DNA from: Streptomyces scopuliridis RB72
GTDB taxonomy: Bacteria; Actinomycetota; Actinomycetes; Streptomycetales; Streptomycetaceae
Assembly (NCBI RefSeq): GCF_000718095.1
Contig: NZ_JOEI01000023.1
Coordinates: forward strand, 1-64,000
Reading direction: 5' to 3'
DNA: 64,000 nucleotides
The notes beneath the pieces were generated by a model that searched no databases, was not told the origin of the DNA, and worked only from the letters and a program-made list of their open reading frames with translations. The position numbers and the translations under genes were made by a program. Within the stretch, counting starts at the first letter, position 1, and each line of letters begins with the position of its first letter. This document shows, one piece after another, positions 1-7,813 of the stretch.

Positions 1-300
1 GAGGGCGAGGGCGAGGAAGACCAGACCGATTTCGGCGAGCCGCGCGGACAGGGCGACGATCCGGATCTTGGCGCCCCGGTGGAACAGGCCACGGTGCAGT
101 GCGACCGGAGTCGCGAGCACTGCCGAGGAGACCACCGTGAGCAGCAACGTCACCACGTACGTGCTGCGTTCGAGGTGTCGAGGTGCGGAAACTGGCTGGT
201 GAAGGCCACGCCGAGGAGGAAGGCGAAGACGATCTGCACGCCGGTCTGCACGACCCTCAGTTCCTGGAGAAGGCTGCGGCCGAGGAGGAAGAAGCCCGGT
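1..300 (-). pseudogene. DUF6328 family membrane protein, frameshifted and cut by the window edge
   Basis: On the minus strand a DUF6328-like protein can be read in two frames. The first part reads LLQELRVVQTGVQIVFAFLL then GVAFTSQFPHL, and the second reads ERSTYVVTLLLTVVSSAVLA followed by a third hydrophobic stretch that runs off the window at position 1. The two parts join perfectly if one copy of an 8-bp direct repeat (170-185) is removed, so the reading frame was broken by a small duplication. The family is a short multi-helix membrane protein of unknown function, often found near stress genes. Its N-terminal end near 290-300 has no clear start codon, and an insertion-sequence remnant begins about 115 bp further on. 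Family call is moderately sure; loss of function is inferred. Confidence 0.6.
170..185. repeat. 8-bp tandem duplication breaking DUF6328
   Basis: TCGAGGTG occurs twice head to tail (170-177 and 178-185). Eight bases are not a multiple of three, and removing one copy restores the continuous protein reading QFPHLERSTYVVT, so this looks like the inactivating mutation. Confidence 0.7.
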
Positions 301-414
301 CAAAGGGGGGCGGCCCGGAGGGACAGGACGGGCGCGCAACGGTGACGGCGACCCCGCCCGGGAAGAGCGGCGCCGCATCCGGCGCCGAGAATCCGGCTGA
401 GGGCCGCCCTGCTT

Positions 415-908
415 GGGCGATCGCGCGGCGGGCAGACCAGCAAGGTCCGCCTCGCCGCCGACCGTAAGTGCCGCCCGCTCGCGCTCATCCTGACCGCCGG
501 ACAGGCCGCCGACAGCCCGCGGTTCATTCCCGTGCTCAAGAAGGTCCGGGTCTGCGGGCCAAGTCGGGCGTCCTCGCACCCCGGCCGGGCGCGGTCGCCG
601 GCGACAAGGCGTACTCGTCCCGGGCCAACCGCGCCTACCTGCGCAAACGCCAGATCAGGGCGGTCATCCCGGGGAAGAAGGACCAGGTCGCCAACCGGAA
701 GAAGAAGGGCGGCAGGGGCGGCCGACCCACCAGCCACGACGCCGCCCCCTGCAAGGAGAGGAACACCGTCGAGCGGCTGATCAACAAGCTGAAAGCCTGG
801 CGAGGCATCGGCACCCGCTACGACAAAACCCCGGCCAGCTACCTCGCCGGCCTGCACCTCCGCGCCTCCATGATCTGGATCAAGGACCTCACGCGAACCG
901 CGGGTTGA
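415..908 (+). pseudogene. IS5-family transposase remnant (C-terminal part)
   Basis: The C-terminal half of an IS5-type DDE transposase is recognisable in two frames. Frame one (415 to about 580) reads GRSRGGQTSKVRLAADRKCR and onward to the segment ending VLKKVRV. Frame two (about 585-908) has GDKAYSSRANRAYLRKR, then RNTVERLINKLKAW and the C-terminal YLAGLHLRASMIWIKDLTR, with the usual catalytic-domain E in the KERNTVE motif. The N-terminal half and the element ends are missing and a frameshift separates the pieces, so it cannot move by itself. No terminal inverted repeats were found. The stretch 301-414 between this and DUF6328 shows nothing recognisable. Confidence 0.7.
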
Positions 909-986
909 TCACGTCCCGATACCCGCCCTAGTAGGCACTGTCCGGCGGATCAGCGTCGTGGTCCCGGCCGTTGCCACGGATGGTTG

Positions 987-1616
987 TTATCGGGCCGGCG
1001 CTCTGTCCGTGAGGTCGTAGCCGCCCTTGATCACCTCGGCGTCGGCGGCCGGCGCCATGCACTTGCTCAGCAGCGGCTCGCCGTCCTCGGTGCCTCCGGA
1101 GAGCCCGATGCGGCTGGGACCGCTGCCCTTGCCCTCTGCCACGTAGAAGCTGATCCCCATGCGGACATGCCGCTTCAGATAGTCGTCCCAGGCACCGACG
1201 TTCCCCCCGGTGCGCACGAGGCGCCCGGTCACGGTGGCGGTGGGGCCACCGCTGGTCAGGCAATCGACCTTGAAGTCACCCCAATTGACCAGCTCGGGCT
1301 CCCCGTTGGCGGCCGGCATCCGGTGGTAGATGCGGAAGGTGCCCCAGGCTCTGTCGGGCCTGGTCCAGCCCACGCCCTTGAAGGTGGCATGGGCGTCGAC
1401 GGTGACCTGGATGTCCTGACCGGCGTCGGGGTAGTCCATGCGGCCCCAGCCCTTGAGGCTGGAGATAAGGGTTCCGGAAGAGGCAGAGGCCCGCGCGGTC
1501 TTCTCGGGCTCGGACGCCGGTGCGGTCGACGCGGCTGCGATCCCCGCGGTGGTCGCCACCACGGCGGTCGCCACGAGGAACGTGATGGCGCGGTTGGGCA
1601 GCCTGGATCTGGACAT
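987..1616 (-). CDS. secreted protein of unknown function
   Basis: A 209-residue protein with a clear signal peptide: RSRLPNR, then a hydrophobic stretch (ITFLVATAVVATTAGIAAAS) and an alanine-rich cleavage region near residue 30. The mature part is soluble, rich in glycine and aspartate, with two cysteines (DCLTSGG and SKCMAP) that could form a disulphide. I do not recognise the family. The start at 1616 is preferred to a longer frame reaching 1679 because a GGAG lies 7 nt before it and the signal peptide follows directly. It is a lone gene between two IS5-type remnants, so it may have arrived or been left behind during rearrangement. Confidence 0.6.
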   Translation of the reverse strand: MSRSRLPNRAITFLVATAVVATTAGIAAASTAPASEPEKTARASASSGTLISSLKGWGRMDYPDAGQDIQVTVDAHATFKGVGWTRPDRAWGTFRIYHRMPAANGEPELVNWGDFKVDCLTSGGPTATVTGRLVRTGGNVGAWDDYLKRHVRMGISFYVAEGKGSGPSRIGLSGGTEDGEPLLSKCMAPAADAEVIKGGYDLTDRAPAR

Positions 1617-1824
1617 GGCCGAACTCCATTCGGGGTCGTGGAACGAAGCGCCGGAGGGAAGAGCCCTCCGCTCCGCCACGACCGATCCTGCTCAACATCG
1701 GCCTCGCACGCGTCAGTCACCGGTCGTGACCTCTTTCCGCCGTGCGGATGAGCACGCCGGTGAAGCGGTCCGACTAACGATGTACGCGACAGCGACCGCG
1801 GCGCTGGAACAGCCCGGTCCGGCC

Positions 1825-1905
1825 GTCGAGCCCCTGTTCAACAAGCTGAAGGCCTGGTGCGGCATCGCCACCCGCTACGGCAAGACCCCGGTCAGCAGCG
1901 TGTTG
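1825..1905 (+). pseudogene. IS5-family transposase fragment
   Basis: Only about 27 codons remain: [20 protein letters not shown] followed by TPVS, matching the same conserved block as the remnant at 415-908 but with different residues, so it is from another copy. Its end runs directly into the 3' end of the phosphoketolase on the opposite strand and supplies that gene's last codons and stop. This marks the site of an old insertion or recombination event. Confidence 0.6.
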
Positions 1906-3602
1906 GTGTCCGGCGGCAGATAGACCCGTACGACCTCCGGCGCCTTGTTGAGTACGTGGTCGACGAAGCCGGGATCCTGATGGGAGAAGCCATTGTGATC
2001 CTGACGCCACACGTGTGAGGTGAGCAGGTAGTTGAGCGAGGCGATGGGGCGGCGCCATGGCAGGGCACGGGAGACCTTCAGCCACTTGATGTGCTGGTTG
2101 ACCATGGAGTCGACGATGTGAGCGAAGGCTTCGTAGCACGAGAAGAAGCCATGACGGCCAGTGAGGAGATAGCCCTCCAGCCAGCCCTGGCAGGTGTGTT
2201 CGGAGAGGATCTCCATGACCCGGCCGTGCCGGTCGAGGTGCTCGTCCACGGCCAGTGTTCCGGCCTGCCATGCCTTTCCGGTGGCCTTGTACAGGGCCTG
2301 GAGACGGTTGGACGCCGTCTCGTCCGGGCCGACCACACGGAAGTCGCGGCGCCCCGCGGTGGATTCCATGACGGCTTTTAGCAGGTCGCCCAGTACGTGA
2401 GTCGGTTTGTGCAGGGCCGCACCGGGCCGGTCGACCTTCACGGCGTACCGCTCCAGAGGCGGTACGGGGAGATCCCGGAGCAGCAGGCCGCCGTTGGTGT
2501 GCGGGGTGGCGCCCAGCCGACGGGGACCGGCGGGCACGCAGGCCATGACCTCGGGGCGGGGGCGGCCGTCACGGTCGAAGAGTTCCTCGGGCCGGTACGA
2601 ACGGAGCCACGCCTCCAACTGGCGCAGAGGTTCTGGGTTTTCGCGTACGCCGGGCAACGGAACCTGGTGCGCACGCCAGGTGCCCTCGACCGGCAGCCCG
2701 TCCACGGTCGCGGGGCCGGTCCAGCCCTTGGGAGTACGCAGGACGATCATGGGCCAGTGGGGGCGTTCGGCGATGTCCTCCTCCCGGGCAGTGCGCTGGA
2801 TCAGTGAGATGCGGTCCAGAGCGGTGCCCATGGCGCGGGCCATGTCGCGGTGGACCGTGGCCGGATCGTCGCCGCTGACATACAGCACGTCGTGACCGTA
2901 GCCGCGCAGCAACGCGTCCAGCTCCGCTTCCGGGATCCGGGCGAGCACGGTGGGATTGGCGATCTTGTAGCCGTTGAGGTGCAGGATCGGCAGGACCGCG
3001 CCGTCGTGCACCGGATCGAGGAACTTGTTGGAGTGCCAGGACGCAGCCAGCGGTCCGGTCTCCGCCTCCCCGTCGCCTATCACACACGCGACCAGCAAGT
3101 CGGGGTTGTCGAACGCCGCGCCATAGGCGTGGGAGAGCGAGTAGCCGAGTTCACCGCCCTCGTGGATGGAGCCAGGTGTCCCGGGCGCGACGTGGCTGGG
3201 CACCCCGCCGGGGAAGGAGAGCTGCCGGAAGAGCCGGGCCATGCCGTCCGCGTCCCGGCTGATGTCCGGGTACGTCTCGGAGTAGCTGCCCTCCAGCCAG
3301 GAATTGGCGATCACCGCCGGGCCGCCGTGCCCCGGGCCCCAGACACACAGCGCGGACTTGTCACGAGCCTTGATCACACGGTTGAGGTGGGTATACACGA
3401 GATTGAGCCCCGGAGAGGTACCCCAGTGGCCGAGCAGACGCGGCTTGATGTGTTCCGGACGCAACGCCTCGGTGAGCAACGGGTTGTCCATGAGATAGAT
3501 CTGCCCGACCGCCAGATAGTTGGCAGCGCGCCAGTGGGCCATCAGGGCCGCCGTCTCTTCCTCGGGGACCGTCACCGGTAGCGTGGTATCCGTCTCAGAC
3601 AT
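1875..3602 (-). pseudogene. xfp: phosphoketolase, 3'-truncated
   Basis: Xfp-type phosphoketolases use thiamine diphosphate to split xylulose-5-P or fructose-6-P into acetyl phosphate and an aldose phosphate. This copy has the N-terminal XFP features: GPGHGGPA near residue 90, [20 protein letters not shown], the TPP/Mg motif [19 protein letters not shown], and the middle domain including [13 protein letters not shown]. Family members are about 790-800 residues; this one stops at 575, just after [14 protein letters not shown], where the sequence switches to an inverted IS5-type fragment that provides GVLP and a stop. The C-terminal domain is lost, so activity is unlikely. Start at 3602 is supported by CGGAGGAAGCG immediately before ATG. 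A candidate operator lies about 100 nt upstream (3704-3721). Confidence 0.85.
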
Positions 3603-3703
3603 CGCTTCCTCCGTGCTCTGGCGGACGCTCCTCGGACGGCGGCCCGTTTTCCACGGTCCCCGCCGCGAACCGCATCCGCCCATACGCCGACAGGTCCCCG
3701 ATC

Positions 3704-3721
3704 GAGGACCATTCGGCCCTC
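3704..3721. promoter_or_regulatory. candidate dormancy-regulator operator upstream of phosphoketolase
   Basis: GAGGACC-ATTC-GGCCCTC, a 7-bp-arm palindrome with a 4-nt centre (6 of 7 pairs). The same architecture occurs at 8690-8705 and 11402-11421 in promoter regions of the same island and resembles DevR/OsdR-type boxes (GGGAC-N4-GTCCC). Binding is inferred. Confidence 0.4.
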
Positions 3722-3809
3722 AGGACGACACCGGACGGCCCCAGCGCGCAGCCCGCACGATGTCCGATCGTGTAAGCGACACCCCCGCCGAGCGGCTGGA
3801 GGGCACGAG

Positions 3810-4148
3810 ATGAGATTTCGCAGGGCCGGCGACGTGAGTGTCAGCCGGCTCCTGGTGGACGAGGAGGCGGGGCTGATCGGCATCATCACCGGCCGCGACC
3901 TGCTGCGGGTGTTCGTCCGTCCCGACTCCGACCTCCGCGACGAGCTCATCGACGAGGTCATGGTCCGCGCCCTGTGGCTGGATCCGGCCGTGCTCGCAGT
4001 GTCGCTTCATGAAGGCGTGGTGATCCTGCGCGGCCGTCTGGAGCACGACGCTGATGTGTCCGTCGCGGTAGGGATGGCGGCGCGGGTCGAGGGGGTGGTC
4101 GCGGTGATGAACGATCCGGCCAGTCGCCGCGCGCGCACTCCCGGATGA
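3810..4148 (+). CDS. CBS-BON domain protein, N-terminally truncated
   Basis: A 112-residue product that begins inside a CBS domain (LIGIITGRDLLRVFVRPDSD) and continues through the linker RDELIDEVM into a BON domain (HEGVVILRGRLEHDADVSV, VEGVVAVMND). Complete CBS-BON proteins, such as the one at 5973-6665, are about 230 residues with two CBS domains, so the first CBS domain and part of the second are missing here. GGAGGGCACGAG precedes the ATG, so the fragment may still be translated. CBS pairs bind adenine nucleotides, and a lone half-pair probably cannot. It is best read as a decayed gene of the stress island. Confidence 0.55.
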   Translation: MRFRRAGDVSVSRLLVDEEAGLIGIITGRDLLRVFVRPDSDLRDELIDEVMVRALWLDPAVLAVSLHEGVVILRGRLEHDADVSVAVGMAARVEGVVAVMNDPASRRARTPG

Positions 4149-4160
4149 GGTGCGACGACG

Positions 4161-4622
4161 ATGGCAACGACAAGAAGTGTGTTCGACGGACTGTCCCCCG
4201 ATCGTCGCGAGCGGCTGCGGGATGTCGTCACGGAGGTGTCGTTCCCCGACGGCACGCGAATTTTCGAGGAGGGCCGGCGGGCCGACCGCTTCTGGGTGGT
4301 ACACAGCGGCCAGGTCGCGCTGGACGTGCATGTCCCCGGGCGGCAGGCGGCCGTGGTCGACACGCTCGTCGCCGGTGAACTGCTGGGCTGGTCCTGGCTG
4401 TTCCCTCCCTACGTCTGGCATCTGGGCGCACAGGCTGTCCGTACCGTCGAGGCCGAGCAGTACGACGCGGCGGTCGTACGCGCCCTGTGTGAGGCCGACC
4501 CGGTGTTCGGCCGCGCGATGTACCGGACCGTCGCCGAGGTGGTGGCGCACCGGCTGCAACGTAGCCGTACCCGTCTGCTGGACCTGTACGGGCCGCAGGG
4601 CAGCGGCGTCGCTCGGTGGTGA
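4161..4622 (+). CDS. Crp-type cyclic-nucleotide-fold protein without DNA-binding domain
   Basis: A 153-residue single-domain protein with the cNMP-binding beta-roll: FPDGTRIFEEGRRADRFWVV, SGQVALDVHVPG, and GELLGWSWLFPPYVWHLGAQA. There is no C-terminal helix-turn-helix; the chain ends soon after the C-helix (AEVVAHRLQRSRTRLLDLYG). In the phosphate-binding cassette the arginine that normally contacts the cyclic phosphate is not present (WHLGAQA instead of an RxA pattern), so cAMP binding is doubtful. Similar short proteins occur in streptomycete stress clusters next to USP genes. It starts 12 nt after the preceding CBS-BON fragment and probably shares its transcript. Confidence 0.65.
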   Translation: MATTRSVFDGLSPDRRERLRDVVTEVSFPDGTRIFEEGRRADRFWVVHSGQVALDVHVPGRQAAVVDTLVAGELLGWSWLFPPYVWHLGAQAVRTVEAEQYDAAVVRALCEADPVFGRAMYRTVAEVVAHRLQRSRTRLLDLYGPQGSGVARW

Positions 4623-4736
4623 CCTTGGCACCCTCCAGGAGCGTCCTGGGCCTGTTCGGCCCCGGCTCGCCCGCGCGCTCCCGGCGACGATGGAAGGTGC
4701 GGGTGTCCTGATCCACGAGTACGCCGGAGGGAAGGC

Positions 4737-5021
4737 ATGAGCGCTGGACGGCGGTACTCGCCGCAGCGACCGATCCGCGTCTTCCCGCCGGACGACCACG
4801 AGGTTGTCCGGCGCGGTCTGCGGGACCTGCTCGACGCGGAGCCCGACATCGACGTCGTGGGCGACGCGGGCACGGTCGGTCACGGTCTCGCCCGGGGGCC
4901 CGCGCTGCGGCCTGACGTGGCCGTGCTGGCCAAGCTCGGTGTCGCGCGGCGTGTCCAGGCCGCTGTCCTCGCCACCCAGGCCGGCACACACACCGTCGGC
5001 CCCGAGCACGGATCCCGCTGA
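4737..5021 (+). pseudogene. NarL/DevR-type response regulator with internal deletion
   Basis: The first 65 residues are a receiver domain of the DevR/OsdR type: [20 protein letters not shown] and [14 protein letters not shown], ending PDVAVL. At the point where the phosphoacceptor Asp (DxxLPDG) should follow, the sequence jumps to [18 protein letters not shown], which matches the end of the LuxR-type HTH (LAKLGxxRRTQAAV). The whole middle, including the Asp and most of the DNA-binding domain, is gone in frame, leaving 94 residues against about 215-220 normally. GGAGGGAAGGC precedes the ATG. It would be the natural regulator for the surrounding stress genes but cannot be phosphorylated or bind DNA. 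Confidence 0.65.
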
Positions 5022-5112
5022 TCCGCAGGGCATCGGCTCAGCCGCGGGAGGGCTCGCCCGCCCTGGACCTTCGGGACGGGGCACCCAGTCACCCGGTCAC
5101 ACGTGCACGCCG

Positions 5113-5976
5113 TCACACATGGGGGACGACTGCCACCGGGCACGGTGCGTGGTGCACGGCTGCCGACAGCACATGGCCGATGCGGGGAGAGAGCGCGGGG
5201 CGTTCCTCCCGGCGCCCGACGACGAGCAGCCCCGTTCCCGCGATGTCGCGCACGACCGCGCGCGCCGGACTCTGCATCCGCACTGTTTCCACCACCGGCA
5301 CGTCCGGGAACCGGTCGCGCCAGGGACGCAGCGCCTGGGTGAGGTCCCGCCGCGCCTCCCTGGTCATCTCGTGGGAGAGGTACGGGTCGAGGCCTCCGCG
5401 GTTGTACGCGGGGGGTGGCAGGTTCCTGCCGTGGACAACACGCAGGGTGACGTCTCGCCGGGCCGCGGCGTCGAAGCCGTATTCGATAAGCGCGTCGCAC
5501 GGACCGCTCAGGCTCAGCCCCAGCACCACATCGCCGTCCTCGGTGATCGGAGCCGAGTCCTCCCTGGCGCGTACGAGTACCGTCGGAGTCCGGGACCGCG
5601 CCAGTACGTGCATGCCGATGTCGCCCAGGAAAAGGCTGGCCAGAGGGGCCATGTCACGTGAACCGAGGACCAGTGTCTCCGACTCCCCGGCCGCCTCCAG
5701 CAGGGCCTTCACCGGTTCCTCCCGGACCAGGTCCTCGTACAACCGCAGGTCGGGGAAGCGCTCCTCGATCGTTCGGCCCGCCTCGGCCACGATCCGTTTG
5801 GGCCAGTAATTCTGGTCGTTCTCCGGCTGCTGGTCGCCCCGGTCGGGGGACAGCAGCACCCATGCGTGCAGCAGCCGCAGTGCCGCCCGCCGCGCCGATG
5901 CCTCCTGAGCGGCCCAGAGCGCCGCGGAAAGTGACTCCGGAGTGCCGTCCAGCCCCGCGGTGACCATCGGATTCAT
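5113..5976 (-). CDS. universal stress protein, two UspA domains
   Basis: A 287-residue tandem UspA protein. Domain 1 begins MVTAGLDGTPESLSAALWAA and ends with TLVLGSRDMAPLASLFLGDI followed by PTVLVR. Domain 2 begins DVVLGLSLSGPCDALIEYGF and ends GLLVVGRREER, IGHVLSAAVHHAPCPVAVVP. The G-x2-G-x9-G ATP-binding pattern is only partly kept in each half. Its start codon overlaps the stop of the CBS-BON gene upstream (ATGA, 5973-5976), so the two are translationally coupled. USPs of this kind are DevR/OsdR-regulated hypoxia and dormancy proteins in actinobacteria. The start at 5976 is chosen because of the overlap; a longer frame to 6078 runs into the CBS-BON gene. Confidence 0.85.
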   Translation of the reverse strand: MNPMVTAGLDGTPESLSAALWAAQEASARRAALRLLHAWVLLSPDRGDQQPENDQNYWPKRIVAEAGRTIEERFPDLRLYEDLVREEPVKALLEAAGESETLVLGSRDMAPLASLFLGDIGMHVLARSRTPTVLVRAREDSAPITEDGDVVLGLSLSGPCDALIEYGFDAAARRDVTLRVVHGRNLPPPAYNRGGLDPYLSHEMTREARRDLTQALRPWRDRFPDVPVVETVRMQSPARAVVRDIAGTGLLVVGRREERPALSPRIGHVLSAAVHHAPCPVAVVPHV

Positions 5977-6665
5977 GGCATCGCCCCGTTTCCCGCGTGG
6001 AGGACCGCGGCGCCGGTGTGGTCCGTCCGGTACTTGAGCCTCTCGGATACCGAGACGACACCGTCCACGCTGGTGCACAGCCGTACGAGTACCGGGATCA
6101 GCGTGCTGTCGTCGACGGTTCCTCGCAGATACACCTGCCCCTCGGTGACTTCGACGGTCACGTCCGACGGCGCGAGGCCCAGAGTGACGGCCAGCACGTC
6201 ATGTGTGATCTCCTCACGGATGGCGCGGTCCTGCCGCAGAAACACGCGCAGCAGATCCGCGCGGCTGACGATGCCCAGCAAAGTGTCCGTCTCGTCGACC
6301 ACCGGCAGCCGCTTGATGTTCTGCACGGCCATGAGCCGGGCAGCCTCCACGACCGTCCACTCCGGACGCGCGCATACCGCTGGGGCGGACATGACCTCTC
6401 CCGCGGTCCGGCCCTCCGCCTTGGCCCGCTCCCACGCCTCAAGATGCGGCAACGGTGTCCTGCCGGACAGATCGGAGCGGTCGGCCGCCTTGCGCAGCAG
6501 ATCCGCCTCCGACACGATCCCGGCCGGCCGCCCCGCGTCGTCCAGCACGGGTACGGCGCTGACGTTGTGCTCCATGAGCGTCCGGGCGATTTCCTTGAAT
6601 GGTGTATCGATCCGCACACTCGCGACGTCGCGGGTCATGAGTTCACCGATGCTTCGGTGGTCCAT
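5973..6665 (-). CDS. CBS-BON domain protein
   Basis: A 230-residue protein with two CBS domains and a C-terminal BON domain. CBS1 spans roughly residues 8-65 (IGELMTRDVASVRID, NVSAVPVLDDAGRPAGIVSE), CBS2 about 90-150 (VMSAPAVCARPEWTV, IKRLPVVDETDTLLGIVSRA), then the linker IREEITHDVL and BON (VTEGQVYLRGTVDD, VDGVVSVSERL). CBS pairs sense adenine nucleotides; BON domains are thought to bind lipids or membranes. ATG at 6665 follows GAAGGAGTGAGGAC; a GTG six codons upstream is also in frame. It is the first gene of a two-gene unit with the universal stress protein. A decayed paralogue lies at 11499-12024. Confidence 0.85.
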   Translation of the reverse strand: MDHRSIGELMTRDVASVRIDTPFKEIARTLMEHNVSAVPVLDDAGRPAGIVSEADLLRKAADRSDLSGRTPLPHLEAWERAKAEGRTAGEVMSAPAVCARPEWTVVEAARLMAVQNIKRLPVVDETDTLLGIVSRADLLRVFLRQDRAIREEITHDVLAVTLGLAPSDVTVEVTEGQVYLRGTVDDSTLIPVLVRLCTSVDGVVSVSERLKYRTDHTGAAVLHAGNGAMP

Positions 6666-6716
6666 GTCCTCACTCCTTCTCACAGCGAACGCCGGGGGAC
6701 CACGAACGGGCCCGGC

Positions 6717-7760
6717 TCACGCGGCGCGTTCGAGGGCGATCTTGAGCGCTCCGCTGACGGCGGCGCCCGCGAACACCCCGTATGCCTCTTCCATCTCGTC
6801 AAGGCCGAAGCTGTGGCTGATCAGCGACGTGGTGGGCAGCCGACGGGCCGCCGCCATCCTCAGCAGCATCGGGGTGGACGAGGTGTCGACAAGCCCCGTC
6901 GTGATCGTCACATCCTTGATCCACAGGTCTTCCAGGTGAAGCGCGGCGGGTTTGCCGTGTACGCCCACGTTGGCGATGTGGCCGCCGGGCCGTACCACAC
7001 GGGTGCACAGTTCGAAGCTCTCCGGCAGGCCCACCGCCTCGATGGCCACCTCCGCCCCGTGCCCGTCCGTCAGGTCCGCGACCAGCTGTCCGGGCTCCTC
7101 TTCGGAACTCACGACCGAATCCGCGCCCATCGCGCGCGCCGCGTCCAGCCGGGACTGCGCCGGATCGACGGCGATGATCCGGCTGGGGCTGAACAGCTTC
7201 GCCGTGGCGATGGCGGCCAGTCCGATGGGCCCCGCCCCGACGATGACCACGGTGTCGCCGGGCCCGACAGCGCCGTTGCGTACCCCCACCTCGTAGGCCG
7301 TGGGAAAGATGTCGGCGAGCAACACCGCGTCCTTGTTGTCGAGGGAGTCCGTCAGCGGATGGACGGAGAGATCGGCGAACGGGACACGCACGTACTCGGC
7401 CTGCGTCCCGTCGATGGTGTGCCCCAGTACCCAACCGCCACCGCCGAGGCACTGGCCGTAGCGGGTCCGCCGGCAGTAGTGACAGTGACCGCAGGCACAG
7501 ATGCAGGACACCAGCACCCGGTCTCCGGGGCGGACCGTACGTACATCGCCCCCCACCTCCATCACTTCGCCCACGGCTTCGTGGCCCAGCACGGTGCCCG
7601 GGGCGACTTCGGGGACGTCACCCTTCAGAATGTGCAGATCAGTTCCGCAGATCGTGACTGTGTCCACCCGGATGATCGCGTCCGCTCCGTCCTTGACCTG
7701 CGGATCCGGGACCTCGTCCCAGGAGGCGTGCCCGGGGGCGTGGAATATGAATGCCCTCAT
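6717..7760 (-). CDS. zinc-dependent alcohol dehydrogenase
   Basis: A 347-residue medium-chain dehydrogenase. Catalytic zinc ligands are seen in VTICGTDLHILKG (Cys, then the Asp/His region) and GHEAVGEV; the structural zinc region is CICACGHCHYCRRTRYGQC, slightly unusual in its cysteine spacing. The NAD-binding Rossmann motif is VIVGAGPIGLAAIA. The C-terminal part (GLVDTSSTPMLLRMA, FGLDEMEEAYGVF) is typical of the formaldehyde/threonine-type subgroup. It begins at ATG 7760 with GGGAGAGG upstream and lies 53 bp after the HTH-PPOX gene on the same strand, probably one transcript. Homologues occur in streptomycete OsdR stress clusters, where reoxidation of NADH under low oxygen is a likely role. 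Confidence 0.85.
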   Translation of the reverse strand: MRAFIFHAPGHASWDEVPDPQVKDGADAIIRVDTVTICGTDLHILKGDVPEVAPGTVLGHEAVGEVMEVGGDVRTVRPGDRVLVSCICACGHCHYCRRTRYGQCLGGGGWVLGHTIDGTQAEYVRVPFADLSVHPLTDSLDNKDAVLLADIFPTAYEVGVRNGAVGPGDTVVIVGAGPIGLAAIATAKLFSPSRIIAVDPAQSRLDAARAMGADSVVSSEEEPGQLVADLTDGHGAEVAIEAVGLPESFELCTRVVRPGGHIANVGVHGKPAALHLEDLWIKDVTITTGLVDTSSTPMLLRMAAARRLPTTSLISHSFGLDEMEEAYGVFAGAAVSGALKIALERAA

Positions 7761-7813
7761 GTCATCCCTCTCCCTCGTGAGTGCGGCGTCCCTGTCGGTC
7801 GCCCCTGTTGCCT

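Noticed and set aside
300..857. Open frame of 185 codons on the minus strand
   Set aside because: It is antisense to the transposase remnant and shows no domain or ribosome site.
3720..5084. Open frame of 454 codons on the minus strand
   Set aside because: Overlaps three plus-strand genes with better motifs, and its translation has no recognisable features.
6694..6714. GGGGGACC...GGGCCC pair upstream of the CBS-BON gene as a fourth operator
   Set aside because: The half-sites are spaced 8 nt rather than 4, so it does not match the other three.
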